Shown here one piece after another: positions 16,160 to 23,918 of a DNA stretch of 40,653 nt (positions within the stretch are counted from its first letter, which is position 1; the number at the start of each line of letters is the position of its first letter). The notes under the pieces are model-generated. The model did not search any database. It worked only from the letters and a program-made list of their open reading frames with translations, and had not been told where the DNA came from. Source of the stretch: Balneolaceae bacterium (lineage in GTDB: Bacteria; Bacteroidota; Rhodothermia; Balneolales; Balneolaceae). The stretch lies in the NCBI GenBank assembly GCA_020832225.1, contig JAFIFA010000051.1, forward strand, positions 1 through 40,653, in the 5' to 3' direction. The position numbers were made by a program, and so were the translations under genes.

Positions 16160-16178
16160 CATGGGGCTTTGCCCCATG
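16160..16178. terminator. Hairpin after fadJ
   Basis: CATGGGGC-TTT-GCCCCATG is a perfect 8-bp stem with a 3-nt loop, 10 bp after the fadJ stop. It is followed by only a short T-rich stretch, so it may slow or end transcription, or be one of the palindromic repeats common in this genome. Confidence 0.45.
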
Positions 16179-16195
16179 TTGATTTGGGTGAGGCT

Positions 16196-16399
16196 TTATT
16201 CGACCTTATGGGCGATGCCACTGAGATTCCCCTTCAGGATATCTGCACCCAGCTCCCTGAGTGCTTTCGCTTGCGGCTGGTCAGGATTTCGGGTCAATGC
16301 CTTCACTTTCCAGCCGTTCTTCAACAGATGACGCGCTACGGCACCACCTTGTCTGCCTGTGGCCCCGGTAACCAGAACCCACTTTTTTTGATCAGTCAT
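16196..16399 (-). pseudogene. NmrA-like NAD(P)-binding protein, N-terminal fragment
   Basis: The frame encodes 67 residues beginning MTDQKKWVLVTGATGRQGGA, a Rossmann nucleotide-binding start (VTGATGRQGG), followed by VARHLLKNGWKVKALTRNPD and LRELGADILKGNLSG. This matches the first quarter of NmrA/SDR-a proteins, which are normally ~280-300 residues. It stops abruptly right after the first beta-alpha-beta-alpha unit, and the DNA beyond (towards fadJ) holds no continuation in any frame. The start has GAGAGGTGGGG just upstream, so the original start signals survive. It is interpreted as a gene truncated by a deletion at the fadJ side. Confidence 0.8.
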
Positions 16400-16501
16400 A
16401 CCCCACCTCTCTGTTTTGATAAGGGTTAAAACTCAATTATATAGTTTCACCCGAACCATCAAAGTGTGGAGGCCCGATTTTAACGGTCTGATCTTCCCTG
16501 T

Positions 16502-16897
16502 TTACCGTTTCGTCTCCACACCGGAATCCACCAGATCCTGATATCCCCCGATGTTGTAGACGTTCTCAAACCCCTTGCTCTTCATAATCTGTGCAGCCTG
16601 ACCACTTCGGTTTCCGGTACTGCAATAGAGGTAGTAGGTCTCATCACGGTCGAGCTGATCGACCGCATCGTGGAGCTCGCCATCCAGCCAGTTGTAGAGG
16701 GCATCCGTAAGTTTCAGATGGCCGGCCTCATGTTCCTCCTTTGTACGAACATCGATAACCACTCCCGGTTTTCCTTCGAACCTCTCCTTAAACTTCTCTG
16801 CACTAATCTCCATATCGCCACTGCTTCTCGTCAAAAAATTAAACATAAATACGCCTGTAATAATTAATAGTAGTGTTTTTGTTATTCCTTTCTTCAT
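16502..16897 (-). CDS. Membrane-anchored single-domain rhodanese
   Basis: From the ATG at 16897 the product is 131 residues: a short basic N-terminus (MKKGITK), a hydrophobic segment (TLLLIITGVFMFNFL) that is a signal or anchor, then one rhodanese domain. The domain contains VVIDVRTKEEHEAGHLKLTD and the active-site loop YCSTGNRSG with the sulfur-carrying Cys, ending NIGGYQDLV. Rhodaneses move sulfane sulfur between donors and thiols; here the domain probably faces the periplasm. A longer frame starts at 16933, but the MKK start gives a normal signal sequence. It lies just outside the sulfur cluster and may serve it. Confidence 0.87.
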   Translation of the reverse strand: MKKGITKTLLLIITGVFMFNFLTRSSGDMEISAEKFKERFEGKPGVVIDVRTKEEHEAGHLKLTDALYNWLDGELHDAVDQLDRDETYYLYCSTGNRSGQAAQIMKSKGFENVYNIGGYQDLVDSGVETKR

Positions 16898-16933
16898 ATC
16901 CATTCTGTCATATTCATCTGTTCTTACAACCAA

Positions 16934-17477
16934 ACCATGAATCCTGTTCCGGGAGTTTCAATGGAGCTTTTGCCTATTCGTCACGGTTCATTAACGAACC
17001 CGCTTACCAAATGATATTTACGTTCAATCCATTCCTACCGGTGAATGATTCAAAAATGCTTTTTACCTTATAGCCCATCTCCCCTACAGATCCTTCACTC
17101 CGCTTCGCTTCGTTCAGGATGACGCGTTTGCCGGGGAAAAAGGGCGGCGCACACCAATACGGGTTTGCTGCGTGCGGATTCGCGCCGCACTTACCGATTA
17201 TAAATCTAAAAAACGACGGGGAAAACCGCAGAACAGAGCAACCGACGAATGTCCAACAGAAAAAGTGGTTACGCCCCAAGCTTTTGATTAGCCCCTCAAC
17301 AACACTTTCTCTGTTTTTCTGTTGTATCGTTTCACTGTTTCCACTTCCACTTCCACTTTATCGGTTACTCTGTTTCTCTGTTCGTCGGTTTTATCGATTT
17401 CCCTGTTTATCTACCGGTTACAGATACGAAATTGCTTCTTAACTTATAGCCCATTTCCCCCACAGATCCTTCACTGA
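16934..17477. repeat. Gene-free repeat stretch
   Basis: No gene is seen. A near-identical direct repeat built on TATAGCCCAT-TCCCC-ACAGATCCTTCACT lies at ~17069-17099 and ~17444-17476. The first copy continues into CGCTTCGTTCAGGATGACG, a palindromic intergenic sequence type widespread in bacterial genomes. Between the copies are a GC-rich CGGCGC segment (17150-17200) and a pyrimidine-rich low-complexity run with repeated CTGTTTC / TCCACT words (17300-17420). Confidence 0.6.
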
Positions 17478-19271
17478 TCAGAAAAAGAAGTAGTAGAAAA
17501 AGAGAACTGATACGACCATAAAGACGATGGTCATTCCTCCTCCTGCCTTGAAGTAATCTTTTGTTTTATAGCCGCCCGCGGTCATCATCAAGGCATTTAC
17601 CTGATGCGTTGGCAGCACAAAGGAGTTGCCTGCATTAACTGCCGCAAGCAGCACAAGGGGACGCGGATCCACGCCGGCCAGCAGCCCGATGCTCACCACC
17701 AGAGGCGCCAAAACCACAACCGCACCTACATTCGACATCACCAGTGAAAAGATCGTGGAGAGCAGCGCAACCGTAAAGAGCAGGATCATCAGGTGGCTCC
17801 CTTCCACCACGCCCATCACGTTCTCTGCCAGAAATTCGGCCGTACCGCTATTCTGCATCGCAACACCGAGGGGGATGAGACCAACCAGGAGAAATACCAC
17901 TTTCCACTCAATGGCCTTGTAGGCGTCCTGCATCGTCATCACTTTGCTCAAGATCATCGCCATGGCGCCGGTCAGGAAAGCAATTGAGATCGAAAAGCCC
18001 GCCATTGCCAGCACAATCGCCAGCAGAAAACTACCGGCTGCCTGCCACGTTTTGGATGGATCTTTTCTCTCGGCATGCACCGATGTGGCCACCACAAAGG
18101 GCTCACTCTCTTCCAGATCGCGGATGCTGTTCCACGGTCCGTAAATAATAAATGTATCGCCGGTCTTGATCACCCTGTCTGAAAAATCTCCCTCCACCCG
18201 CTTCCCCTCGCTAAAGAGCATAACCGGCTCGGTGCCATGTTTCCGACGAAGGGAGTATTGACGTATTGTCTTCCCGACCAGATTGGACCGGGGCGGCACA
18301 ATCACCTCTACGAAACCGGACTCTTCCGGATCATTGAGCTCATCAAACAGAGTGTTCTCCTCTGCCTCCTCAAGACCATAATCGACCGCAAACTGCTCAA
18401 CCCGCCCCTGATCTCCATAAAGTGCCACAACATGATCATCCTTCAGCTCGGTCTCCCTCCAGGGCGCATAATCGGGACGCTTTCCATTCGCCAGCGCCAG
18501 AATGTTAATATCATATTTAGTCCATATTCCAGTCTCTTCAACCGTCATTCCAGTCATCGATGAGCCCGCAGGAATTCGGAAAAATCGGATATCCTTTTTC
18601 AGGTTGAAGGCTTCTACCACCTTCTCCTGTTCTGTCATCTCAAGTTTGCCGTCGGTTTCGCCCTGTGGCAGCACATATTTTCCAAAAAAGAGAAAATAGA
18701 GGATGGCTGAAACGAGCAGTGCCACACCCACACCGGTTACGGCAAATAGCCCGTATGGCGCCAATTCTGCGCTTTCAAGAAGATCGTTGGTTAGAATAAG
18801 GTGCCCCGAACCCACCATCGTGAGCGTACCGCCAATAATTGCGGCAAATCCAACCGGCATGATAAATACCGATGCAGAGACCTTAATTCTCCGTGCAATG
18901 TCGATGATGCTGGGCAAAAAGAGTGCTGCAGCACCGATGTTCTGAATCACCCCGGAGAGTGTACCTACCGAGAGCGATAACGATCCCAGCACCGACGACT
19001 TTTTGGTGCCCACCCTCTTCAACAGCCATTTTGAGAAGCGCGACATCATACCTGTTTTGGCCACCCCTTCACCCAGAATCATTACGGCGATCATCGCCAC
19101 CACGGCATTACTCGAGAACCCCGACAGAGCCTCACTGCTGGTTAAGATACCGGACCAGGTCAGAAGCAGCATCGTTAGTATGGCGGTAACATCAATCCGT
19201 ACAAGCTCGGTAACCAGCATGAAGATGGTAAACCCCATGATGGCCAGTACGATGATAATTTCAGCTTCCAT
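17478..19271 (-). CDS. SLC13/DASS-family anion transporter with two RCK_C domains
   Basis: The 597-residue protein has N-terminal membrane helices (~1-200), a soluble middle (~215-385) and a second membrane block. The middle holds two TrkA-C/RCK_C-like domains (FRIPAGSSMTGMTVEETGIW and VIVPPRSNLVGKTIRQYSLR). The second membrane block includes the hairpin region MSNVGAVVVLAPLVVSIG and ends near NAGNSFVLPTHQVNALMMTA, the SNP/T-type motif of this superfamily. The architecture is typical of bacterial SLC13 proteins that move sulfate, sulfite, organosulfonates or dicarboxylates. Its position beside a SulP permease and sulfide-oxidation genes favours a sulfur oxyanion. Direction of transport cannot be read from sequence. 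Confidence 0.88.
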   Translation of the reverse strand: MEAEIIIVLAIMGFTIFMLVTELVRIDVTAILTMLLLTWSGILTSSEALSGFSSNAVVAMIAVMILGEGVAKTGMMSRFSKWLLKRVGTKKSSVLGSLSLSVGTLSGVIQNIGAAALFLPSIIDIARRIKVSASVFIMPVGFAAIIGGTLTMVGSGHLILTNDLLESAELAPYGLFAVTGVGVALLVSAILYFLFFGKYVLPQGETDGKLEMTEQEKVVEAFNLKKDIRFFRIPAGSSMTGMTVEETGIWTKYDINILALANGKRPDYAPWRETELKDDHVVALYGDQGRVEQFAVDYGLEEAEENTLFDELNDPEESGFVEVIVPPRSNLVGKTIRQYSLRRKHGTEPVMLFSEGKRVEGDFSDRVIKTGDTFIIYGPWNSIRDLEESEPFVVATSVHAERKDPSKTWQAAGSFLLAIVLAMAGFSISIAFLTGAMAMILSKVMTMQDAYKAIEWKVVFLLVGLIPLGVAMQNSGTAEFLAENVMGVVEGSHLMILLFTVALLSTIFSLVMSNVGAVVVLAPLVVSIGLLAGVDPRPLVLLAAVNAGNSFVLPTHQVNALMMTAGGYKTKDYFKAGGGMTIVFMVVSVLFFYYFFF

Positions 19272-19332
19272 TTATTTGCCCGTTCAATTGTTGGTAAATC
19301 GTTGTTTTGTAATCGATTTTTGAATTTTTTCT

Positions 19333-21039
19333 CTACTTGTCCAGCCAGATGCGCGACTGTTCACTCTCATTTGCTGATGCTGCAATAACCGCACTATCTA
19401 CATCCATATAGAATCGCCAATCGTCATCATGGTCAGACTTACGCCTGATCAGATCCCTTACCGGCGATTTCACTTCCGCCAGATGCAGCCTGATGCTCTC
19501 CTTATCCATCTCCTTTTTGAGTTTGAACAGCTCATCCAGTCCGGTTGAGTCGATATCGTTAACTCCATTCAGATCAAGAATCAGGCAACTGGTATCGGGG
19601 TTATGCCTGATCAATTCACCAATTTTATCTTTGAAATACTCCGCATTTGCAAAGTGAATGGGAGCATCAAACCGAAAAACCAGAAACTCCTTCTCCTGCT
19701 CCGTCTCATATCGATCCACATTGCGATAGATGTTGGTTTCAGGAATCCTGCCAAGAATGGTATGGTGAGGCCTTGCCGATCGGTAGACCAGCATGATGAC
19801 CGACAGCGTCACTCCCAGAAGTATACCCTCTTCAATACCGATGAAGAGGGTACCCGCAAAGGTAGCCAGAAACATATATCGGTCGTAGTGCTTCAAACGC
19901 CACAGTTTTCTGAACTGCTCAACCTCCACCAGGCCATATACCGCCATCATAATAATTGCAGCCAGTATGGCATTGGGCAGATAGTAGAATAACGGGGTTA
20001 AAAAGAGGAGGGTCACTCCAATAATGATGGCTCCATATAGCGATGAGAGCGTTGTTTTTCCTCCTGTATCGTAGGCTACGGCCGTTCTCGAGAAGCTGCC
20101 GGTTGTGGGGAATGATTGAAATAGTGACCCCGCTATATTGGATGCACCCAGCGCAATCAGCTCTTTGTCAGGATTGATGGAGTAGCTCTTATCCTTCTGC
20201 TGAATCGCTTTTGCTACCGCAATTGCCTCCATATAGGCAACCAGTGAGATAGCCATCGCCATCGGGAAGAGAGCGGTGATCTGATTCATCGACAACAGGG
20301 GAACCTGAAACTCAGGAAGACCTGCAGGAATCGCACCCACGATCGCTATGCCGAATCTATCCAAACCCGCCAGCCAAACAACCATTATTCCGATGAATAC
20401 AACCGCCAGTGAACCCGGGAATGATGGAACTCTCTTTTTGAATAGCCAGATCAAGCCGATTGCAAAAATCCCAATCAGCAACGTCTGGTAGTTTACATCG
20501 CCCACCTGTAGCATCACCCCATAGATTATCTCATGAAGATTGCCGCTAACAGACTCTATGCCCAGAAGATGGTGAAGCTGACTGAACCCAATCACAATTG
20601 CTGCTGCCGAAATAAAACCCGACAGAACCGGATGCGACAGCAGATTAACAAGAAAACCCAGTCTCATCAAGCCAAACAGGAATTGGATCCCACCAACCAT
20701 CAGCGCAAGCAGTACGCTTAACGCGATGTACTCTTCAGGTGTTGAAGCCAACGGAGAGACGGCCGATGCCACCAGTAACGCAATCAGGGCAACCGGACCA
20801 ACAGCGAGGTGACGCGATGTGCCGAGAAATGAGTAGATAATCAACGGTACCAATGAGGCGTAAAGTCCATACTCCGGCGGAAGACCCGCGATCAACGCAT
20901 ACGCCATTCCCTGTGGAATGAGCATTACGGCTACTGTAAAACCGGAAATGGCATCCGCTTTAAATAGTGATCCATTGTAGGTTTTCAGCGTAGCCAAAAC
21001 CGGAAAGATCTCGTCAATATGTGTGCGCCGGAATCTCAA
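19333..21039 (-). CDS. SulP-family sulfate permease with STAS domain
   Basis: The 568-residue protein has the SulP membrane domain (starting ISGFTVAVMLIPQGMAYALI and continuing AGLPPEYGLYASLVPLIIYS, the SulP signature), with the scaffold SFPTTGSFSRTAV around ~residue 310. A cytoplasmic C-terminal STAS domain (~430-545) carries ILDLNGVNDIDSTGLDEL. SulP proteins exchange sulfate, bicarbonate or other anions. The start is TTG at 21039: an in-frame stop lies shortly upstream and the next Met is already inside the first helix, so no ATG is available. It is followed 61 bp later by the SLC13 gene on the same strand, so the two are probably co-transcribed. Confidence 0.92.
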   Translation of the reverse strand: MRFRRTHIDEIFPVLATLKTYNGSLFKADAISGFTVAVMLIPQGMAYALIAGLPPEYGLYASLVPLIIYSFLGTSRHLAVGPVALIALLVASAVSPLASTPEEYIALSVLLALMVGGIQFLFGLMRLGFLVNLLSHPVLSGFISAAAIVIGFSQLHHLLGIESVSGNLHEIIYGVMLQVGDVNYQTLLIGIFAIGLIWLFKKRVPSFPGSLAVVFIGIMVVWLAGLDRFGIAIVGAIPAGLPEFQVPLLSMNQITALFPMAMAISLVAYMEAIAVAKAIQQKDKSYSINPDKELIALGASNIAGSLFQSFPTTGSFSRTAVAYDTGGKTTLSSLYGAIIIGVTLLFLTPLFYYLPNAILAAIIMMAVYGLVEVEQFRKLWRLKHYDRYMFLATFAGTLFIGIEEGILLGVTLSVIMLVYRSARPHHTILGRIPETNIYRNVDRYETEQEKEFLVFRFDAPIHFANAEYFKDKIGELIRHNPDTSCLILDLNGVNDIDSTGLDELFKLKKEMDKESIRLHLAEVKSPVRDLIRRKSDHDDDWRFYMDVDSAVIAASANESEQSRIWLDK

Positions 21040-21102
21040 CGAGGATTATCGATTTGATGGAGGAGTTGTACCCTGCTCTCTCTGAAAGTCAGATTGGTCA
21101 AT

Positions 21103-21135
21103 TAAAAAAGTCACCGGCAGATTTCACTCTGCCGG
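21103..21135 (-). terminator. Rho-independent terminator after the MBL/rhodanese gene
   Basis: The stem CCGGCAGA (21114-21121) / TCTGCCGG (21128-21135) has a 6-nt loop. On the minus strand it is followed by GACTTTTTTAAT. It lies 15 bp after the stop of the persulfide-dioxygenase-like gene and separates it from the SulP gene. Confidence 0.85.
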
Positions 21136-21149
21136 ATTCGGTCGTTTAT

Positions 21150-22556
21150 CTATGCGGGTTGCTTTGCTTTGTATGCAGCAAAATCATCTTCAATTAGTAC
21201 AGCGTCGTGGCCGTCTCTCTTAAGCAGTGCTGTGGCCACCGCAGATCGTCCGCCTGTCTGGCAGTGAACGAGGTATTTCTTGCCCTTCTCCAGGTTCTCT
21301 TTGCCCGGAAGAAGTCGCGTATGCGCGATGTTGATGGCGCCTTCTATCTTGCTTTCAGAAAATTCGGACGCTTTTCGCACATCCAGAACTTCACTGTTCT
21401 CAGGCCTGTTATCCAGATCTTCAAACGACATGATTTCCAGCTTTGCCATCTCATTACCTTGCTCTTTGTACATCTGCAGATCGCGTGCGGTAAAGTATCC
21501 CGCTACCCGATCGAGGCCGATGTTATAGAGATCTCGCACAGCCTCTACAAGCCGATGCTCCTCTACCAGAAGGAAGATCTCTTCATCTTCCGTGATGTAG
21601 GAACCGGCAACGGTGTTGAACTGCTTGTTCAGAGGTGAGAGCAGTGATCCGGGAATGTGTCCCACAGCAAACTCACCACGTTCGCGTGTATCCAGAATAA
21701 CGGCACCCTCTTTTTTGGCCGCTTTGGATATCTCTTTAAGCGTGAGACGTTTTGGCTGAGGCAGCCCCCCGATCAGCGCCGGGCCGATTTTGTTGTCACG
21801 CTTCATGCGTGCAAAGTAGAGTGGTGGCTCTGGCTGTCCTGCGAGGATAAAGTTCACGAAGTCATCCTCTGAGGTAGCAGATTTCAGTGAATTGTTGTAG
21901 CGGAGTTCATAACCAACGGTTGTCTCCGGGATCGCACCAAGAGCTTTACCACAAGCGCTGCCTGCACCGTGTCCCGGCCACACCTGCATATACTCAGGCA
22001 TGGTCTTAAACTCTTTCACTGTTTTGTAGAGAGTGCGGGCCGATGGCTCCATCACATTCTCCTGTCCTGCTGCAGATTCCAGCAGATCTGGACGACCAAC
22101 ATCGCCCACAAATACGAAGTCGCCAGTTGCCACACCCATCGGTTCATCAGCCGCAGCTCCGTCTGTTACAAAGTAGCTGAGGTGTTCCGGAGTGTGTCCA
22201 GGTGTGTGCCACGCTTTAATGGTGATGTTTCCGATTTTGAATGAATCGCCATCATTAAGCAGTTCAAAATCGTAATCGCTGCCTTTTAGCCACTCATATC
22301 TCCAGTCTTTATCTCCCTCGTCTGAGGCATAAACCTTAACACCTCTCTCGGCGAACTCACGAAGTCCGGAGATATAGTCTGCATGGATGTGAGTATCCAC
22401 GGCAGCAGTGATGGTCAGGTTCTGTTTTGCAGCATGGTCGATGTACTGATCAATATCTCTCATTGGATCAATAATGACAGCCGTTCCGTTGGCTTGGCAG
22501 CCAACCAGATATGCATATTGCGCTAATTTTTCATCGAAGAATTGTTTGAAATACAT
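21150..22556 (-). CDS. Persulfide dioxygenase-like metallo-beta-lactamase with two rhodanese domains
   Basis: In this 468-residue protein, residues 1-~250 are an ETHE1-type MBL domain with metal ligands in THIHADYISG (H56, H58, D60), HTPGHTPEH (H117, H121), GDFVFVGDVGRPDL (D146/D152) and WPGHGAGSACGK (H196). Enzymes of this type oxidise glutathione or other persulfides to sulfite. Two rhodanese domains follow. The second has the active Cys in HCQTGGRSA (C432); in the first the corresponding loop reads LLVEEHRLVEA without Cys, so it is probably structural. A strong AAAGGAG lies 8 bp before the ATG. It belongs to the sulfur cluster and would act downstream of sulfide:quinone oxidoreductase. A terminator follows. 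Confidence 0.92.
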   Translation of the reverse strand: MYFKQFFDEKLAQYAYLVGCQANGTAVIIDPMRDIDQYIDHAAKQNLTITAAVDTHIHADYISGLREFAERGVKVYASDEGDKDWRYEWLKGSDYDFELLNDGDSFKIGNITIKAWHTPGHTPEHLSYFVTDGAAADEPMGVATGDFVFVGDVGRPDLLESAAGQENVMEPSARTLYKTVKEFKTMPEYMQVWPGHGAGSACGKALGAIPETTVGYELRYNNSLKSATSEDDFVNFILAGQPEPPLYFARMKRDNKIGPALIGGLPQPKRLTLKEISKAAKKEGAVILDTRERGEFAVGHIPGSLLSPLNKQFNTVAGSYITEDEEIFLLVEEHRLVEAVRDLYNIGLDRVAGYFTARDLQMYKEQGNEMAKLEIMSFEDLDNRPENSEVLDVRKASEFSESKIEGAINIAHTRLLPGKENLEKGKKYLVHCQTGGRSAVATALLKRDGHDAVLIEDDFAAYKAKQPA

Positions 22557-22619
22557 GGATTTATCTCCTTTAGTTGTCTTGTCTTTGTTTTTGATATTCG
22601 TTTAAAAAGTCTTCCCTTG

Positions 22620-22642
22620 GCCTGCCCCGAAACGCCGGGGAG
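22620..22642. repeat. Dispersed GC-rich palindromic repeat, copy 2
   Basis: A 23-bp block containing CCCCG-AAACGC-CGGGG is identical except for one base to 13838-13860 in the fadI-fadJ spacer. It is followed by a second imperfect hairpin (CTCCGGCAG...CTGACGGAG, 22650-22674). It lies between the yeeE-like gene and the MBL gene and could work as a weak terminator. Confidence 0.6.
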
Positions 22643-22708
22643 CTGAGTACTCCGGCAGTGCTTTTCTGACGGAGGCTTGTTCACGTCAATAAGTTATTTA
22701 ACGACTTA

Positions 22709-23134
22709 TCAATGCGGCAACTTATCCCTCAACACACCATAGGTGTAGGTTCCCACCAGTGCCGCTCCAATCGGGATCAGCATAATGGTTAAACCGCTGC
22801 CGAGCAGTGCAAACATCGGTCCCGGACATGCGCCAAGCAGCGCCCAGCCAAGCCCGAACATGCTGCCGCCAATCAGATACCTTTTCACCTGTGAGGGATC
22901 TTTTGGTGGTATTGAGATTGGGTTGCCCTGTGCATCTTTCATGTTGTTCCGTTTGATGATCTGTACGGATATAATTCCGACAATCACAGCAAGTCCGATA
23001 ATTCCATACATGTGGAATGCATCAAACCGGAACATCTCCTGGATTCTGAACCAGGATACGACCTCTGATTTCATCAGTACAAAGCCGAAGCCGGTACCGA
23101 TCAGTAGATATTTCAGATATTCAGTGAATTTCAT
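22709..23134 (-). CDS. YeeE/YedE-family half transporter (second subunit)
   Basis: The 141-residue membrane protein has about four hydrophobic helices and the family's Cys motif LLGACPGPMFALLGSG. Two-gene YeeE/YedE systems (PmpA/PmpB-like, DUF6691 in this half) form a channel for thiosulfate or sulfane sulfur whose Cys residues relay the substrate. The partner half lies directly upstream (23261-23824), 126 bp away with a hairpin between. The loop with KDAQGNPISIPPKDPSQVKR is on one side of the membrane. Its place between sulfide oxidoreductase and persulfide dioxygenase genes supports uptake of sulfur species into the cytoplasm. Confidence 0.88.
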   Translation of the reverse strand: MKFTEYLKYLLIGTGFGFVLMKSEVVSWFRIQEMFRFDAFHMYGIIGLAVIVGIISVQIIKRNNMKDAQGNPISIPPKDPSQVKRYLIGGSMFGLGWALLGACPGPMFALLGSGLTIMLIPIGAALVGTYTYGVLRDKLPH

Positions 23135-23210
23135 AATACTCTTTAATTCTGTGAACCTGCCTGCTTCAAGAGATCAGACAGCATTCTGTTTATGTATGCT
23201 TTTTTGTTAG

Positions 23211-23256
23211 CACAACACTGTCAGGAACCGTCTTCACGGTACACTGACAGGTTGTG
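23211..23256 (-). other. Intergenic hairpin between the two YeeE/YedE genes
   Basis: CACAACACTGTCAG (23211-23224) pairs with CTGACAGGTTGTG (23244-23256) with a single bulge. An inner ACCG/CGGT continues the stem to a TCTTCA loop. It starts only 5 bp after the upstream gene's stop. On the minus strand it is followed by A-rich, not T-rich, DNA, so it is more likely an mRNA-stabilising or processing hairpin that tunes the ratio of the two subunits than a terminator. Confidence 0.5.
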
Positions 23257-23260
23257 GTCC

Positions 23261-23824
23261 TTAACCCAAAATGATTGGATAGATAAACCAGGTCATCAGC
23301 AAACCACCAATGAAGAAGCCTATAACAGCTATCAGGGATGCAAGCTGAAGATCCGAGAGACCTGATATAGCATGACCTGATGTACAACCGCCCGCGTATC
23401 TCGCTCCAAACCCTACCAGGAATCCTCCCAGCACAAGCACAGTTAAACCGGCCGCTGAACCGAGAGAGCCCCAGGAGAAAAGATCATCCGGAACAAGTCC
23501 GTTAAAATCCTGAATGCCCAATGCCTGCAGATCGGTGATTGTGGATTGTGCAAGCGCAATCGGTTCGGGGTTGGCAAAAACATATCCGCCTAGAAATCCG
23601 CCAAGTACCGATCCAACCAGAAACGTGATGTTCCATTTGCCGGCTGTCTTCCAGTCGTAGTTGAAAAACTCGACGTTTCCGAAATTACAGGCCGCACATG
23701 CATGCCTCAGGTTGGCCGACACCCCAAACATCTTTCCGCCCATTAGAAGCAGTAGAGGTACTGTTAGCCCGATAATCGGACCGGCTATGTACCAGGGCCA
23801 TGGTTGATAAAGTAGATCTAACAT
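23261..23824 (-). CDS. YeeE/YedE-family half transporter (first subunit)
   Basis: The 187-residue membrane protein has about five hydrophobic helices and the hallmark YAGGCTSGHAISG (Cys in the pore) near the C-terminus, plus an extra Cys cluster RHACAACNFG near residue 40. It is the larger half of the paired YeeE/YedE (PmpA-like) sulfur transporter; the smaller half follows downstream on the same strand. A 16-bp palindrome 58 bp before the ATG matches the one in the sqr/gntR promoter, so it is probably under the same repressor. Confidence 0.9.
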   Translation of the reverse strand: MLDLLYQPWPWYIAGPIIGLTVPLLLLMGGKMFGVSANLRHACAACNFGNVEFFNYDWKTAGKWNITFLVGSVLGGFLGGYVFANPEPIALAQSTITDLQALGIQDFNGLVPDDLFSWGSLGSAAGLTVLVLGGFLVGFGARYAGGCTSGHAISGLSDLQLASLIAVIGFFIGGLLMTWFIYPIILG

Positions 23825-23881
23825 AGTGATGATTCTTATTTCGTTTTTTGTTTCTGATTACAAGATAAGGCATTTGTATGT

Positions 23882-23897
23882 ACTTGTCAATACAAGT
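23882..23897. promoter_or_regulatory. HutC-type operator upstream of the YeeE/YedE pair
   Basis: ACTTGTCAATACAAGT has 6-bp inverted arms (ACTTGT/ACAAGT) and matches the operator style of HutC-group GntR regulators (xCTTGTxxAxACAAGx). It lies 58 bp upstream of the first YeeE/YedE gene and shares 14 of 16 bases with 25228-25243. Confidence 0.75.
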
Positions 23898-23918
23898 TGA
23901 TTTCCCACTCAATATCCT

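Noticed and set aside
17004-17442. 91- and 107-codon frames between the rhodanese and SLC13 genes
   Set aside because: They read through GC-rich and low-complexity repeats (including the GATCCTTCACT repeat) and have no domain or consistent composition.
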